Shown: positions 17,501 to 24,817 of the stretch, piece by piece | How the letters are laid out: every line of letters begins with the position of its first letter | Position numbering within the stretch: the first letter of the stretch is position 1 | DNA from: Gammaproteobacteria bacterium | GTDB taxonomy: Bacteria; Pseudomonadota; Gammaproteobacteria; JADZEE01 | Direction of reading: 5' to 3' | Assembly (NCBI GenBank): GCA_020850735.1 | Contig: JADZEE010000136.1 | Location: forward strand, 90,117 to 154,116 | Length of the DNA stretch: 64,000 nucleotides | Translations under genes and position numbers: made by a program | The notes under the pieces: generated by a model | The model's input: only the letters and a program-made list of their open reading frames with translations | Database searches by the model: none | Told to the model about the DNA's origin: nothing

Positions 17501-17841
17501 CGCTGCGTTCGAGCGGCACCCGCGGTGAGTACATCGCCGGCGTACGCTTCAAGGCCTGGCAGCCGCCCTCGGGACTGCATCCGGCCATCGGCGTGCACAC
17601 GCCGCTGGTGATCGACGTCGTCGACACCGCCAACCGGCGCGCGATCGCGGGCTGCACCTATCACGTGTCGCACCCGGGCGGGCGCAACTACGAGACCTTC
17701 CCGGTCAATGCCAACGAGGCCGAGGCGCGCCGCATCGCGCGTTTCTTCCATCACGGCCACAGCCCGGGGCCGCTGGAGCTGTCGGCGCCGGATCCCAATC
17801 CGGACCATCCCTACACCCTGGATCTGCGCTTTCGCGCCTGA
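14557..17841 (+). CDS. Transglutaminase-like/DUF2126 giant protein of the Anbu cluster
   Basis: This 1094-residue protein has an N-terminal beta domain (residues 1-80), then a transglutaminase/protease core. Its triad is C180 (GSCRDSAW), H229 (DLHAWAEVF) and D245 (GMDPTSG). It then has a very long DUF2126 (COG4196) region to the C-terminus with motifs such as LTQGGEPTFVS, HNGTGGGNHVTLGG and EFRGFEMPPHPRMS. Bacterial transglutaminase-like proteins of this type are thought to be peptidases or amidases. The DUF2126 part resembles glutamine synthetase-like ligases in its metal-binding style, though that is uncertain. A CAGGAG site precedes the ATG at 14557. It is encoded alone, divergent from the ATP-grasp gene. 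Confidence 0.88.
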   Translation: MTIKVAIDHRTEYRFDRLVNAAPHVVRLRPAPHCRTPVQSYSLRVEPGKHFINWQQDPFGNFLARLVFPEPTRFLSFEVSLVADMTVINPFDFFIEDYAEAFPFAYEARLARDLAPYLEIRENGPRIEAWLDGVDRTPRPTVGFFVDLNLRLQQTIAYVIRMEPGVQSCEETLELQRGSCRDSAWLLVQCLRRLGFAARFASGYLVQIAPDVKPLDGPAGPSQDFTDLHAWAEVFIPGAGWVGMDPTSGLFAGEGHIPLSCTPDPVSAAPITGATDPCAVEFYFHNKVERIHEDPRVTRPYTATQWRSVCALGEQVEAALTAADVRLTQGGEPTFVSIDDMESAQWNTAALGTQKRTLAEQLLRRLQGAFAPGGVLQFGQGKWYPGEPVPRWALSIFWRRDGVPLWRNLALLESASSAPARDDGDAQRFIAALAARLGVDPGCAVAGYEDAYHYLLAEGRLPANVEPLDSRLADPLERARLRRLFSRGLDKVVGYALPLAAIEAADGSHGWRSCRWTFRRERMYLLPGDSPMGLRLPLASLPWTPPEARDVNPERDPFAPRPQLSMPSPAAADGVPADARAQIPGPETDAVAAPLHTALVIEPRDGTLHVFVPPCTHLEHYLDLVTAIEAVATELGVRLVLEGYDPPHDPRVERLQITPDPGVIEVNVHPARSWSELVAVTERLYEEARLTRLGTEKFMLDGRHNGTGGGNHVTLGGVTAADSPFLRRPELLRSLVAYWQNHPSLSYLFSGQFIGPTSQAPRVDEARDDNLYELGIAFQQIPAGDVEQPWLVDRLLRHLLVDVTGNTHRAEFCIDKLYSPDSASGRRGLVEFRGFEMPPHPRMSLVQMLLLRALVAQFWNRPYRGALIRWHTELHDRFMLPAFLWQDLKQVLADLRDSGYAFDNEWFRIFLEFRCPAYGSIDAEGIHLELRGALEPWHVLGEEVTGQGTARYVDSSVERLQVRVQGITGHRYTVACNGRILPLRSSGTRGEYIAGVRFKAWQPPSGLHPAIGVHTPLVIDVVDTANRRAIAGCTYHVSHPGGRNYETFPVNANEAEARRIARFFHHGHSPGPLELSAPDPNPDHPYTLDLRFRA

Positions 17842-18297
17842 GACGCCCGGGTCGGCAGGCGGGGTGCGCGGCTGAACCTGCCGCGGCCGTTGCGGCCGTT
17901 TGTCAGGGTTTATAGCGTAAAACACAACAGCCAGGGATCTGCCGGGAACGTCCCGGGTCGAGCGCGGCAGCGGCGACCGGCAGCTCGGGAGCGCGCCATT
18001 TATCACGTTGTTATTACGAGAATTTCAGGAATTTCATGGGGTGTGCGAGCGCGCTCGCTGGTGCAGGCTTTAGAGCAGTCCGTGGCCGTGCGCGCGTCTG
18101 GGTGCATCGTTTCCTGGACACAAAGCGTATCGTAGGTGCCACGCGTCGCTTGCCTGCTGCCCGCGCTTAGCGGACAATTCGATCTCTGCCCGGGCGCAGG
18201 ACGGAGCGCGCTCCGCCGCAGGCCGTCATTTTTTTGATGCGCTGCAATACGAGAGGACGCCGTGCGTTGCCGGGTGAACAGCAAGGGGTTTCAAACC
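17842..18297 (+). other. Intergenic region without a supported gene
   Basis: These 456 bp separate the transglutaminase gene from the OmpA-like gene. A CGGCCG-TTG-CGGCCG repeat near 17883 followed by TTT may be a weak terminator. A relatively AT-rich patch (about 17905-18035) may hold the promoter of the OmpA-like gene. The ORF listed at 17890 has no recognisable product and poor codon bias. Confidence 0.4.
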
Positions 18298-19011
18298 ATG
18301 ATGACAAGAAATGTTGCGCTTACGTTGGTGACTCTCGCACTGGCCGGGTGCGCGACCACCGGCAGCGCGCCGAACCAGTTGCTGTGCACCGCGGCCGGGG
18401 CGCTCGCGGCCGGCGGTGCGGCATACGTGATCGCAGACGACGATAACGAAGACGAGGGCGCCGCCATCGGTGCGGCCATCGGCGCGCTGGTCGGCTATGC
18501 GGCCTGCTCACCGAAAGCCGAACCGCCGCCACCGGCGCCGGAGCCGAAACCCGCACCACCCCCGAAGCCCGAACCGGAGAAGGATTCCGACGGCGACGGC
18601 GTGGTCGACAGCCGCGACGATTGCCCGGATACCCCGCGCGGCACGCCTGTGGACGCCCGTGGCTGTCCGGAGATCCCCGATCTCGAAGGCGTGCATTTCG
18701 ATTTCGACAAGGCGACCCTGACACCCGCCGCCACGCAGATACTCGACGGCGCGGCGACGACGCTCGAGCGCAACCCGCACGTGCGGATTGAAATCGTCGG
18801 TCACACCGACAGCGTCGGTTCGGACAGCTACAACCAGGGTCTGTCCGAACGCCGCGCCGAGTCCGTGCGCAGCTACCTGCTCGACAAGGGTGTCGCGCCG
18901 GGCAGGATCACTGCCGAGGGCCGTGGCGAGAGCGCACCGGTTACGGACAACGATACGTCCGAGGGACGGGCGCGTAACCGCCGCGTGGAGTTGACGGCAA
19001 GACCGCGCTGA
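18298..19011 (+). CDS. OmpA/Pal-like outer-membrane lipoprotein with TSP3-type repeat
   Basis: This 237-residue protein starts with a lipoprotein signal whose lipobox is ALAGC, so the mature N-terminus is Cys19. A glycine-zipper-like stretch (AAIGAAIGALVGYAAC) and a proline/glutamate-rich spacer follow. Next comes a calcium-binding thrombospondin type 3-like segment (DSDGDGVVDSRDDCPDTP). The C-terminal OmpA domain runs from about residue 125 (VHFDFDKATLTPAA, then GHTDSVGSDSYNQGLSERRA), binding peptidoglycan. The ATG at 18298 follows AAGGGG at 10 bp. It links outer membrane to cell wall. The gene is monocistronic, with a strong terminator just downstream. Confidence 0.9.
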   Translation: MMTRNVALTLVTLALAGCATTGSAPNQLLCTAAGALAAGGAAYVIADDDNEDEGAAIGAAIGALVGYAACSPKAEPPPPAPEPKPAPPPKPEPEKDSDGDGVVDSRDDCPDTPRGTPVDARGCPEIPDLEGVHFDFDKATLTPAATQILDGAATTLERNPHVRIEIVGHTDSVGSDSYNQGLSERRAESVRSYLLDKGVAPGRITAEGRGESAPVTDNDTSEGRARNRRVELTARPR

Positions 19012-19023
19012 GCCGGGCCCATG

Positions 19024-19062
19024 CAGGGCCGGCGCGCACGCGCGCGCCGGCCCTGTTTTTTT
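19024..19062 (+). terminator. Strong intrinsic terminator of the OmpA-like gene
   Basis: A 14-bp GC-rich stem (CAGGGCCGGCGCGC paired with GCGCGCCGGCCCTG) with a 4-base loop ends directly in seven T residues. It begins 12 bp after the stop codon. Confidence 0.92.
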
Positions 19063-19176
19063 CCCGGCGATACGAGTGGCCGCACGGCGTGATGGCGTCG
19101 GCCCGGCGGGGCACACTTTCTTGAGCTACCCCCGGCACCTGCCACGCGACGACGGGCCCGCCCGTGACGCCTGTTC

Positions 19177-20292
19177 CTATGGCATGCCGGTCCGCGGGCA
19201 CGCCGGGCGAGGCTGCGCATGAGCATGTAAGTTCTCTCCCAGGTCGGCTCCGGTGCCGGCGAGCTCGCGATAGCCTTGCCGATCCGCCAAGTCGAACGAT
19301 GTATCTGCGGCACGTTCGCCGGCTGAAGACATCGGCTGCGCACCAATCGTGATCGTGGCGCCGAGGCCCGCATACAGATAACGGGCACCGAAGGTGTTCT
19401 GGAGGATCTCGAAAGCCGGTTCGCCCGTGCAATGACCGGGCGCCATCCACGCGACCCGCCACGTGTCGCGCAGGGCGGTAGCGATGCGTCGCGTCTGCTC
19501 GTCGGTGGCGGGCAGCAGGTGCAGTCCGCCGAGTACGAGGTGGATCGGCTGCTTGAATGCGGCCGCCGCCGCGACGATCTTCTCGATTTCGGGGTGGCCG
19601 CAGCCGACGACCAGCACGATACCTTGCGGTGTATCGATGGCCAGGGACATTTCCATCACCTCCAGGTCGACGCCCCACGTACCCTTCAGCACGATCAGGT
19701 GCAGGCCGGGCGCGACCTCGGTGGTCGTCGCGACCCACCGGAAGTCGGCCTCGGGCCACGGCGTACCGAAACGCAGAGTCTCGGGCGGTTTGCCGTCAAA
19801 ATAGCGCATGGCGGCGGGCAGCGATTCGTTGCGCCGGTAGAAATCACCCGGAAAACTCGCCCCGAACACGCCGAAGTTTTCCCTGGGGGCGTAGATCGGC
19901 ACGTGCGGGTTGACGCTGAGCAGGTAATTGAGACCGCCCATGTGATCGCCGTGGCGATGCGACAGGACGACGAAATCCAGTCTGGCGAGGTCGACCCCCT
20001 TGGCCTTTACGTTGCGGGCGAAAATCTCCGCGTTGTTTCCGGTGTCGAACAGGATGCGCTTGTCACCCACCTCGATCAGCGCAGCAAAGCCCCAATCCTT
20101 CGTCATCGAGGCATCGCGCCCGAACGCGTCGTACAGCACGGTGATCCGGTTGCGCGCTGCCGCAGGCCGGGCGCTGTCTGGCTGCTCGCCGTCCTGCGCG
20201 GCGCCGGCGCTGCCGATGCAGGCGGCCAGGGCGAGCGCGACGACGCTCCGGCGCGGGCCTTTGCACGGCCTGGTGGTTGGCGTGGACATCAT
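19177..20292 (-). CDS. Exported metallo-beta-lactamase-fold hydrolase
   Basis: This 371-residue protein has a signal peptide (RRSVVALALAACIGSAGA) and a metallo-beta-lactamase fold. The zinc motif SHRHGDHMGG lies at about residues 115-124. It resembles the COG1237 family (dihydropterin-type MBL hydrolases), in which DTGNN and a later CGH motif (VVGCGHPEIEKIV) also occur. The ATG at 20292 follows AGGAGC at 9 bp. The arginine pair before the hydrophobic stretch could be a Tat signal but lacks the full motif. The substrate is unknown. It is read toward the OmpA-like gene (convergent), and nothing nearby indicates a pathway. Confidence 0.83.
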   Translation of the reverse strand: MMSTPTTRPCKGPRRSVVALALAACIGSAGAAQDGEQPDSARPAAARNRITVLYDAFGRDASMTKDWGFAALIEVGDKRILFDTGNNAEIFARNVKAKGVDLARLDFVVLSHRHGDHMGGLNYLLSVNPHVPIYAPRENFGVFGASFPGDFYRRNESLPAAMRYFDGKPPETLRFGTPWPEADFRWVATTTEVAPGLHLIVLKGTWGVDLEVMEMSLAIDTPQGIVLVVGCGHPEIEKIVAAAAAFKQPIHLVLGGLHLLPATDEQTRRIATALRDTWRVAWMAPGHCTGEPAFEILQNTFGARYLYAGLGATITIGAQPMSSAGERAADTSFDLADRQGYRELAGTGADLGENLHAHAQPRPACPRTGMP

Positions 20293-20509
20293 CGCTGCTG
20301 CTCCTGTGGGTGTCGGTGCGGAACACGGCATGGTTCCGTGCGCCGATGAACGATCGCGACTTTGAACGCGAAGACGCGAGCCGGCTTTTCGGCCCCGCGC
20401 GATCGGCCGATCACGAAGCGACGCCGGCCGCCCCGGTACGCGACGAACCGGCGCCCGCGCGCTGCTCAGGCGGGGACGGCGATGCGGATGCCTTGCCGGC
20501 GAGACGACG

Positions 20510-21190
20510 TCACGGGCGACCGCGTGCGGCGGTCCGGCGCGGCGCCAGCCCGATGCCGCCCAGCCCGGCGAGCAGCAGCGCCCACGCGGCCGGCAGCGGG
20601 ATGGTGGAGATCGTGTCGATCACCACTTGGTTCACGAACGTGGTGTTCGGCAGGAACAGCAGCAAGGTCTCGAAATCCGGGTTGGGAAAGATGTCCCACC
20701 ACTCGACCCGGTGGAAGCCGGGGAAGGTCTCCTCGCTGCCGGCGAATACGCCGGGTGGAAAGGTGGGACCGAAAAAGCCGGTCACGCTCGTCAGGACCGG
20801 CTCGAGCCCCGGTGTCCACACGCCGTTGATCTGGATCTGGATGTGTTTGACCGGCCGGTTGTCCGGAATGTTGGGGATCTCGAACAGCAGGTAGCTGAAT
20901 TCGAGGTCACCCGTGCCCGTGTAGCCGCCCAGACCGGATGGCCCCGTGCCCTCGGGCACGAATACCACACCCGGGAAGATGGTCGCGAACGGCGGTCCGT
21001 TCGGATTGAACAGCAGGCCCCCGTCGGCCGACGTATCGCCCGGAGCCACGAACTCCCATTCCTGCACCGTGCTGAAGGGATCGAAACGCAGCCACGGCGG
21101 CGCGACGATATCGTCGCCCGACGCCGCGGTTCCGATACCCAGCAGCAAAGCCGCACACAGTGCCCGGCACGCATTGCGTGGATCCACCAT
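20510..21190 (-). CDS. VPLPA-CTERM sorting-signal surface protein
   Basis: This 226-residue exported protein has a signal peptide (CRALCAALLLGIGTAASG). The body is rich in aromatic residues, proline and glycine, and matches no family I know. The C-terminal tripartite tail is IPLPAAWALLLAGLGGIG followed by basic residues APRRTAARGRP. That tail is a VPLPA-CTERM-type exosortase sorting signal, which leads to removal of the tail and surface anchoring or release, often linked to exopolysaccharide. GAGGAGAG lies 7 bp before the ATG. No exosortase or polysaccharide operon lies in this window, so the processing enzyme must be elsewhere. Confidence 0.8.
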   Translation of the reverse strand: MVDPRNACRALCAALLLGIGTAASGDDIVAPPWLRFDPFSTVQEWEFVAPGDTSADGGLLFNPNGPPFATIFPGVVFVPEGTGPSGLGGYTGTGDLEFSYLLFEIPNIPDNRPVKHIQIQINGVWTPGLEPVLTSVTGFFGPTFPPGVFAGSEETFPGFHRVEWWDIFPNPDFETLLLFLPNTTFVNQVVIDTISTIPLPAAWALLLAGLGGIGLAPRRTAARGRP

Positions 21191-21552
21191 GATGACTCTC
21201 CTCTCCCTGGCGACCGGCGGCGGGGTGACGCGCGGATCCTGCCGCCCAACCGAACCGTTTCAGATCCTATAGTCAAGCGCGACCGGATTTGCCAGTGCCA
21301 TGCAGCCGGCCGGGCGCCAGTGAGACTGTGAACTTTCGTCAATCGCGCCGGCTAACGGATTGGTAGCATTGCGATTCGGTTGCGAGCGGCACTGGCATAT
21401 CGAGCGCGTGGCAGCGCTACCGTCACGCACCGCAGCATCGCCGCTCATGCGTGACGGGCGCGGTGAATCAACCGTGACGCCGTTGCGAGGCACACAGGAC
21501 GTGACCCGCCCGATCTGTCTGCGGGGATGTCCGCGCCGGCACGGAACCCGGG
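21191..21552. other. Intergenic region, nothing certain
   Basis: These 362 bp lie between the VPLPA-CTERM gene and the 3' end of the sensor kinase gene. It must hold the promoter of the former (minus strand). TTGACT next to TATAGG near 21270-21280 are promoter-like but not properly spaced. No RNA gene, repeat or clear terminator was seen. Confidence 0.35.
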
Positions 21553-22866
21553 TCAGGCCGGCGCCGCGCGAGGCAGGCGTACCGTCACGCGCAGACCGCC
21601 CAGCGCAGGGCTGCGGTCCAGTGCGATCTCGCCGCCGTGGGCGGTGACGATGTCGCGCACGATGGCGAGCCCGAGACCGTGGCCTTCGCGCGTTTCGTCC
21701 AGACGGACACCACGCGCGCCGACCCGCTCGATCTGATCCGCCGCAAGGCCCGGTCCGTCGTCGCTGACCCGCACGACCACCGTCGGCCCGTCCGCGACCT
21801 CGACATGCACGTGGCCGCGCGCCCACTTGCAGGCATTGTCGAGCAGGTTGCCGAACAGCTCGAGCATGTCCTCGCGTTCCGCGAACGGCGCAAACTGTTC
21901 CGTGCCCGCGCAATCGACCACCGCCGCGCGCCGTGCGTGCATCTTGCGTACCGCCTCGAGCAGGTCGTCGAGATCGGCGCGGGCAAAACGCTGGCCGGCC
22001 TGGCCGCTGCCTGCAACCCGTGCCCGCTTGAGCTCGCGACCGGCGAGCGCCCGCACCCGCTCGGCCTGGGCGCGGGCATCGGCGATGGCCGCCGGCGTGG
22101 CCTCGTCGAGATCCTGGAGCAGCAGTTGCAACGGCGTCTTCAGCGCGTGGGCGAGATCGGCGGTCGCCGCGCGCGAGCGCTCCAGTCGCTTGACCAGCGA
22201 GGCGAGCAGGTGATTGACCTCGCGCACGAAGGGCTGCACCTCGGCCACCACGTTCTCGCTCAGACGCTCCCGCCGGCCCGCGTCGAGCTCGCGCAGCTCC
22301 CGGGCTGCGCCGGTCAGGGACCGGAAAGCCCGCCGCAGCACGACGCGCTGCGCCAGCGCGAGCAGAACGACCCCGCCAACGGCGAAGCCGAGGATCCCCC
22401 AGTGCAGGCGCGTGCGATACAGGGCAATCGCAGCGATGTTCTCCGCCACGGCGACGGTGACGTCGTTTCCGCTCTTGCGAAAACCGGCCGCGTGCACGAG
22501 CAGCGTCTGCTGCGCCGGTCCGCGTGTTCGCCACTGCCGGTTGCTGCCGGCGGGCAGGGGCTCGACGTCGATGTGCTCGTCCCACAGCGAGCGCGAGGTG
22601 TAACTGCCAGCGGCGGTCACGACCACGAAGTAATGCCCCGAGAATGGCCGCTCGAAGATGGCGTCGACGCGCTTCCAGCGGGGCGTGCCGTCCGGATTGA
22701 ACTCGAGTGCCGCGAGCAGAGCCTCGGTGTCGTGCGCAAGGCGTTCGTTGATCAGGTCGGTGGCGAGCGAGTCGAGTAATCGGGTGGCGCCGGCCCACAG
22801 CAGCAAGGCAAACAGCGCGAGGCATAGTCCGAGCGCGAGCTGCAGGCGCCGCTCGATCGATTTCAC
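21553..22866 (-). CDS. PhoQ/QseC-like sensor histidine kinase
   Basis: This 437-residue inner-membrane kinase has a TM helix at about 11-30, a periplasmic sensor domain at about 31-154, and a second TM at about 157-177. A HAMP-like linker leads to the phospho-acceptor H240 in [11 protein letters not shown]. The ATPase domain has the N box [10 protein letters not shown] and glycine boxes SDDGPGL and GHGLGLAI. Its ATG overlaps the stop of the response regulator gene (ATGA), so the pair is co-translated. The AHALKTPL form of the H box is typical of PhoQ-type kinases. The stimulus is unknown. The neighbouring PepSY and cytochrome b561 genes are often controlled by such pairs. Confidence 0.92.
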   Translation of the reverse strand: MKSIERRLQLALGLCLALFALLLWAGATRLLDSLATDLINERLAHDTEALLAALEFNPDGTPRWKRVDAIFERPFSGHYFVVVTAAGSYTSRSLWDEHIDVEPLPAGSNRQWRTRGPAQQTLLVHAAGFRKSGNDVTVAVAENIAAIALYRTRLHWGILGFAVGGVVLLALAQRVVLRRAFRSLTGAARELRELDAGRRERLSENVVAEVQPFVREVNHLLASLVKRLERSRAATADLAHALKTPLQLLLQDLDEATPAAIADARAQAERVRALAGRELKRARVAGSGQAGQRFARADLDDLLEAVRKMHARRAAVVDCAGTEQFAPFAEREDMLELFGNLLDNACKWARGHVHVEVADGPTVVVRVSDDGPGLAADQIERVGARGVRLDETREGHGLGLAIVRDIVTAHGGEIALDRSPALGGLRVTVRLPRAAPA

Positions 22867-23534
22867 GGCGCCGGATCGTCCGCGAACACGTAGCCCTGTC
22901 CGCGACGGGTGCGGATCCGGTCCACCCCGATACGCTCCCGCAGCCGTCGCACGTAGACTTCGATGAGATTGCTGTCGCGATCGAAATCCTGGTCGTAGAC
23001 CGCCTCGGTCAGGCGCGTCTTCGACAGCAGCTGGCCGGGGTGCAGCATGAAGTAGCGCAGCAGCCGGAATTCCGTGGCCGTGAGCGCAACGGCTGGACCC
23101 CCATCGACGCTGACTTCCTGCCGGTCCTCGTCGAGCATGAGACCGGCGCGGTCGACGCGGGCGCGGCTCTCGCCATGCGCGCGGCGCAGCACCGCCTGGA
23201 TCCGCGCCGCCAGCTCCTCGACGTGAAACGGTTTGCCGACGTAGTCGTCGGCGCCGGCCTTGAACCCCTCGACGCGTTCGTGCCAGGCGTCACGGGCGGT
23301 GAGGATCACCACCGGTGTGGCAATACCGTCCGCGCGCCAGTGTTGCAGCACCGTGAGGCCCGGCCGGCCGGGCAGGCCGAGATCGAGCACGATCAGGTCG
23401 TAAGGCTCGACGCGACCCAGATGTTCGGCGTCGATGCCGTTCGCGGCGTGATCGACAGCGTAGCCGAGCTGCGTCAGGGCCGGCGCGAGGCGCCCGGCCA
23501 GATCCGTATCGTCCTCTACCAGCAAAAGGCGCAT
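22863..23534 (-). CDS. OmpR/PhoP-family response regulator
   Basis: This 223-residue regulator has a receiver domain with acidic pocket EDD (residues 7-9), phospho-acceptor D51 (VLDLGLPG) and K101 (YVGKPF). The C-terminal winged helix is of the OmpR type ([38 protein letters not shown]). It is the partner of the overlapping kinase gene and lies 20 bp after the PepSY gene. Targets are not visible, but autoregulation of this four-gene run is likely. Confidence 0.93.
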   Translation of the reverse strand: MRLLLVEDDTDLAGRLAPALTQLGYAVDHAANGIDAEHLGRVEPYDLIVLDLGLPGRPGLTVLQHWRADGIATPVVILTARDAWHERVEGFKAGADDYVGKPFHVEELAARIQAVLRRAHGESRARVDRAGLMLDEDRQEVSVDGGPAVALTATEFRLLRYFMLHPGQLLSKTRLTEAVYDQDFDRDSNLIEVYVRRLRERIGVDRIRTRRGQGYVFADDPAP

Positions 23535-23554
23535 GCGACGGGATTCACGGGCTC

Positions 23555-23872
23555 TCAGTCATTTTCGTCGACTTCGATCTCGAGCAGGGCACCGGTGACC
23601 GCGTCGAACTCGTACTCGCGCACGATTCCATCGTCATCGAGCATCTCCACTTCGTAAATCAACCGGCCGTGTTCGCGCTCCAGTTCGGTGTCGAGAACCC
23701 GCCCGGTTGCGCGCTTGCGCGCCTTGGCCAGCACCTGCTCGAGCGGCATGATTGTCCCGGCCTCGCGCAGCCGCTTCGCTTCGGCATGGGAGTCGCCGGC
23801 GGCTGCGGGGCCGGGTCCGGCCAGCAGCGCAAGCCACCCCGACAGAATCAGCAGCAGACAATGGCGCGGCAT
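23555..23872 (-). CDS. Periplasmic PepSY-domain protein
   Basis: This 105-residue protein has a signal peptide ([21 protein letters not shown]) and one PepSY-type domain. The domain signature [22 protein letters not shown] is followed by [28 protein letters not shown]. Such small proteins commonly precede PhoPQ-like pairs and are thought to modulate the sensor or a membrane redox partner. It lies between the cytochrome b561 gene and the response regulator gene on the same strand. Confidence 0.87.
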   Translation of the reverse strand: MPRHCLLLILSGWLALLAGPGPAAAGDSHAEAKRLREAGTIMPLEQVLAKARKRATGRVLDTELEREHGRLIYEVEMLDDDGIVREYEFDAVTGALLEIEVDEND

Positions 23873-23955
23873 GACATGGTTTCCGGCTCGCGGCGCTGGC
23901 GCATCGGCCGCATTGTGCGTGCCGGCGCGCCAGCGTCCAAGCGCAGCTACTGTCG

Positions 23956-24516
23956 TCAGGCCCGCTTCATGCCCGTGAACATCGCGCGTACGAGGTTCTC
24001 ACGGTGCAGAAAGCTCGACAGCACGACACCGGCGACGTGGAAGAACACCAGCATCACGGTCGCGTTGGCGAAAAACTCATGCACTTCCTCGATCTGGTGA
24101 CGCGTGTGCCGGGTGGTGAGATCGTGCAGCAGCGCGAGCGGGCCGTGACCCTGGGCGCCGTAGAGCGTCATCCCGAGCACGCAGGACAGGGTCAGCATGA
24201 CGAGCAGGGCGACGACCATCGCCCCCCCGGCCGGATTGTGGCCGACATGGCGCGCCGCACGTTGCCTGATCTCGTCCCGCAGGTAGGCCAGCACCGTGCC
24301 CGGGGGGCGGACGAAATTCCGGAAACGCGCGTGCGGCGAGCCGACGAATCCCCACAGGACGCGCACCAGGATGAGAGCCAATATCAAGTAACCCGCGAAT
24401 ACGTGGACCTGCTCGAGCTCCTCACCGGTGAAATAGGCTGTCGCGAAAGCCGCGACCAGCGTCCAGTGGAAAAAACGTACCAGCGGGTCCCAGACTTTGA
24501 TTTGCGTAGTGTCCAT
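23956..24516 (-). CDS. Cytochrome b561-family membrane protein
   Basis: This 186-residue protein is a four-helix di-haem cytochrome b561/Ni-Fe hydrogenase b-type family member. It starts IKVWDPLVRFFHWTLVAAFATAY with a haem-ligand histidine in the first helix. Further histidines are in VHVFAGYLILALILVR and in the last helices (HEFFANATVMLVFFHVAG). It probably moves electrons between quinol and a periplasmic acceptor, or a cytochrome c not encoded here. It is first in the run cyt b561, PepSY, response regulator, kinase. Confidence 0.9.
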   Translation of the reverse strand: MDTTQIKVWDPLVRFFHWTLVAAFATAYFTGEELEQVHVFAGYLILALILVRVLWGFVGSPHARFRNFVRPPGTVLAYLRDEIRQRAARHVGHNPAGGAMVVALLVMLTLSCVLGMTLYGAQGHGPLALLHDLTTRHTRHQIEEVHEFFANATVMLVFFHVAGVVLSSFLHRENLVRAMFTGMKRA

Positions 24517-24666
24517 GGCAGTCGGTTCTCCAGTTCAACCAGGTTCGAGACGAGCCTACGCGGCCAGGATGAAATCAAGCTGAAAGCCCGGGCGCTGCGG
24601 TGCCGGCGCCCGCGCCTGGCCGGGCCGCCACCCCGGCACCGCTTCCGTAAATATCCATATAATATC

Positions 24667-24697
24667 AATTGACATTCAATTCTCATGTCCTGATGAT
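24667..24697 (+). promoter_or_regulatory. Candidate promoter and 15-bp palindrome before hyuA
   Basis: The 301-bp divergent gap 24517-24817 contains an AT-rich island unusual for this DNA. TTGACA at 24669-24674 is followed after 17 bp by GATGAT (four of six -10 matches). The palindrome AATTGA-CAT-TCAATT (24667-24681) covers the -35 box, where a repressor could block RNA polymerase. A CATAAT at 24771 is an alternative -10 without a good -35. Confidence 0.45.
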
Positions 24698-24817
24698 GGG
24701 CCCGCACCGGCTGGCGGCCGGACCCCGGACCGCAGCATCGGCTGCGGCGCGCGGGTCGCTTCCAACCGCGCATAATGCACGGACCCGGGACATCCAGCCC
24801 CAACGGAGGCCAGCACC

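Noticed and set aside
17890-18135. 81-residue ORF before the OmpA-like gene
   Set aside because: It has no ribosome site, weak third-position bias and no recognisable motif, so it is more likely open by chance.
18234-18247. TTGAT-GCGC-TGCAA, an FNR-like sequence upstream of the OmpA-like gene
   Set aside because: Only three of five bases match in the second half-site, and no matching -10 element is spaced correctly.
23542-23558. Possible third copy of the dispersed repeat (GATTCACGGGCTCTCAG)
   Set aside because: It matches only the right end (15 of 17) and spans the PepSY stop codon in a 20-bp gap; no internal part or left end is present, so chance is likely.
24658-24663. Perfect TATAAT on the plus strand before hyuA
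   Set aside because: No -35-like hexamer lies at 16-18 bp upstream (GGCACC at 17 bp), so the TTGACA/GATGAT pair slightly downstream is preferred.
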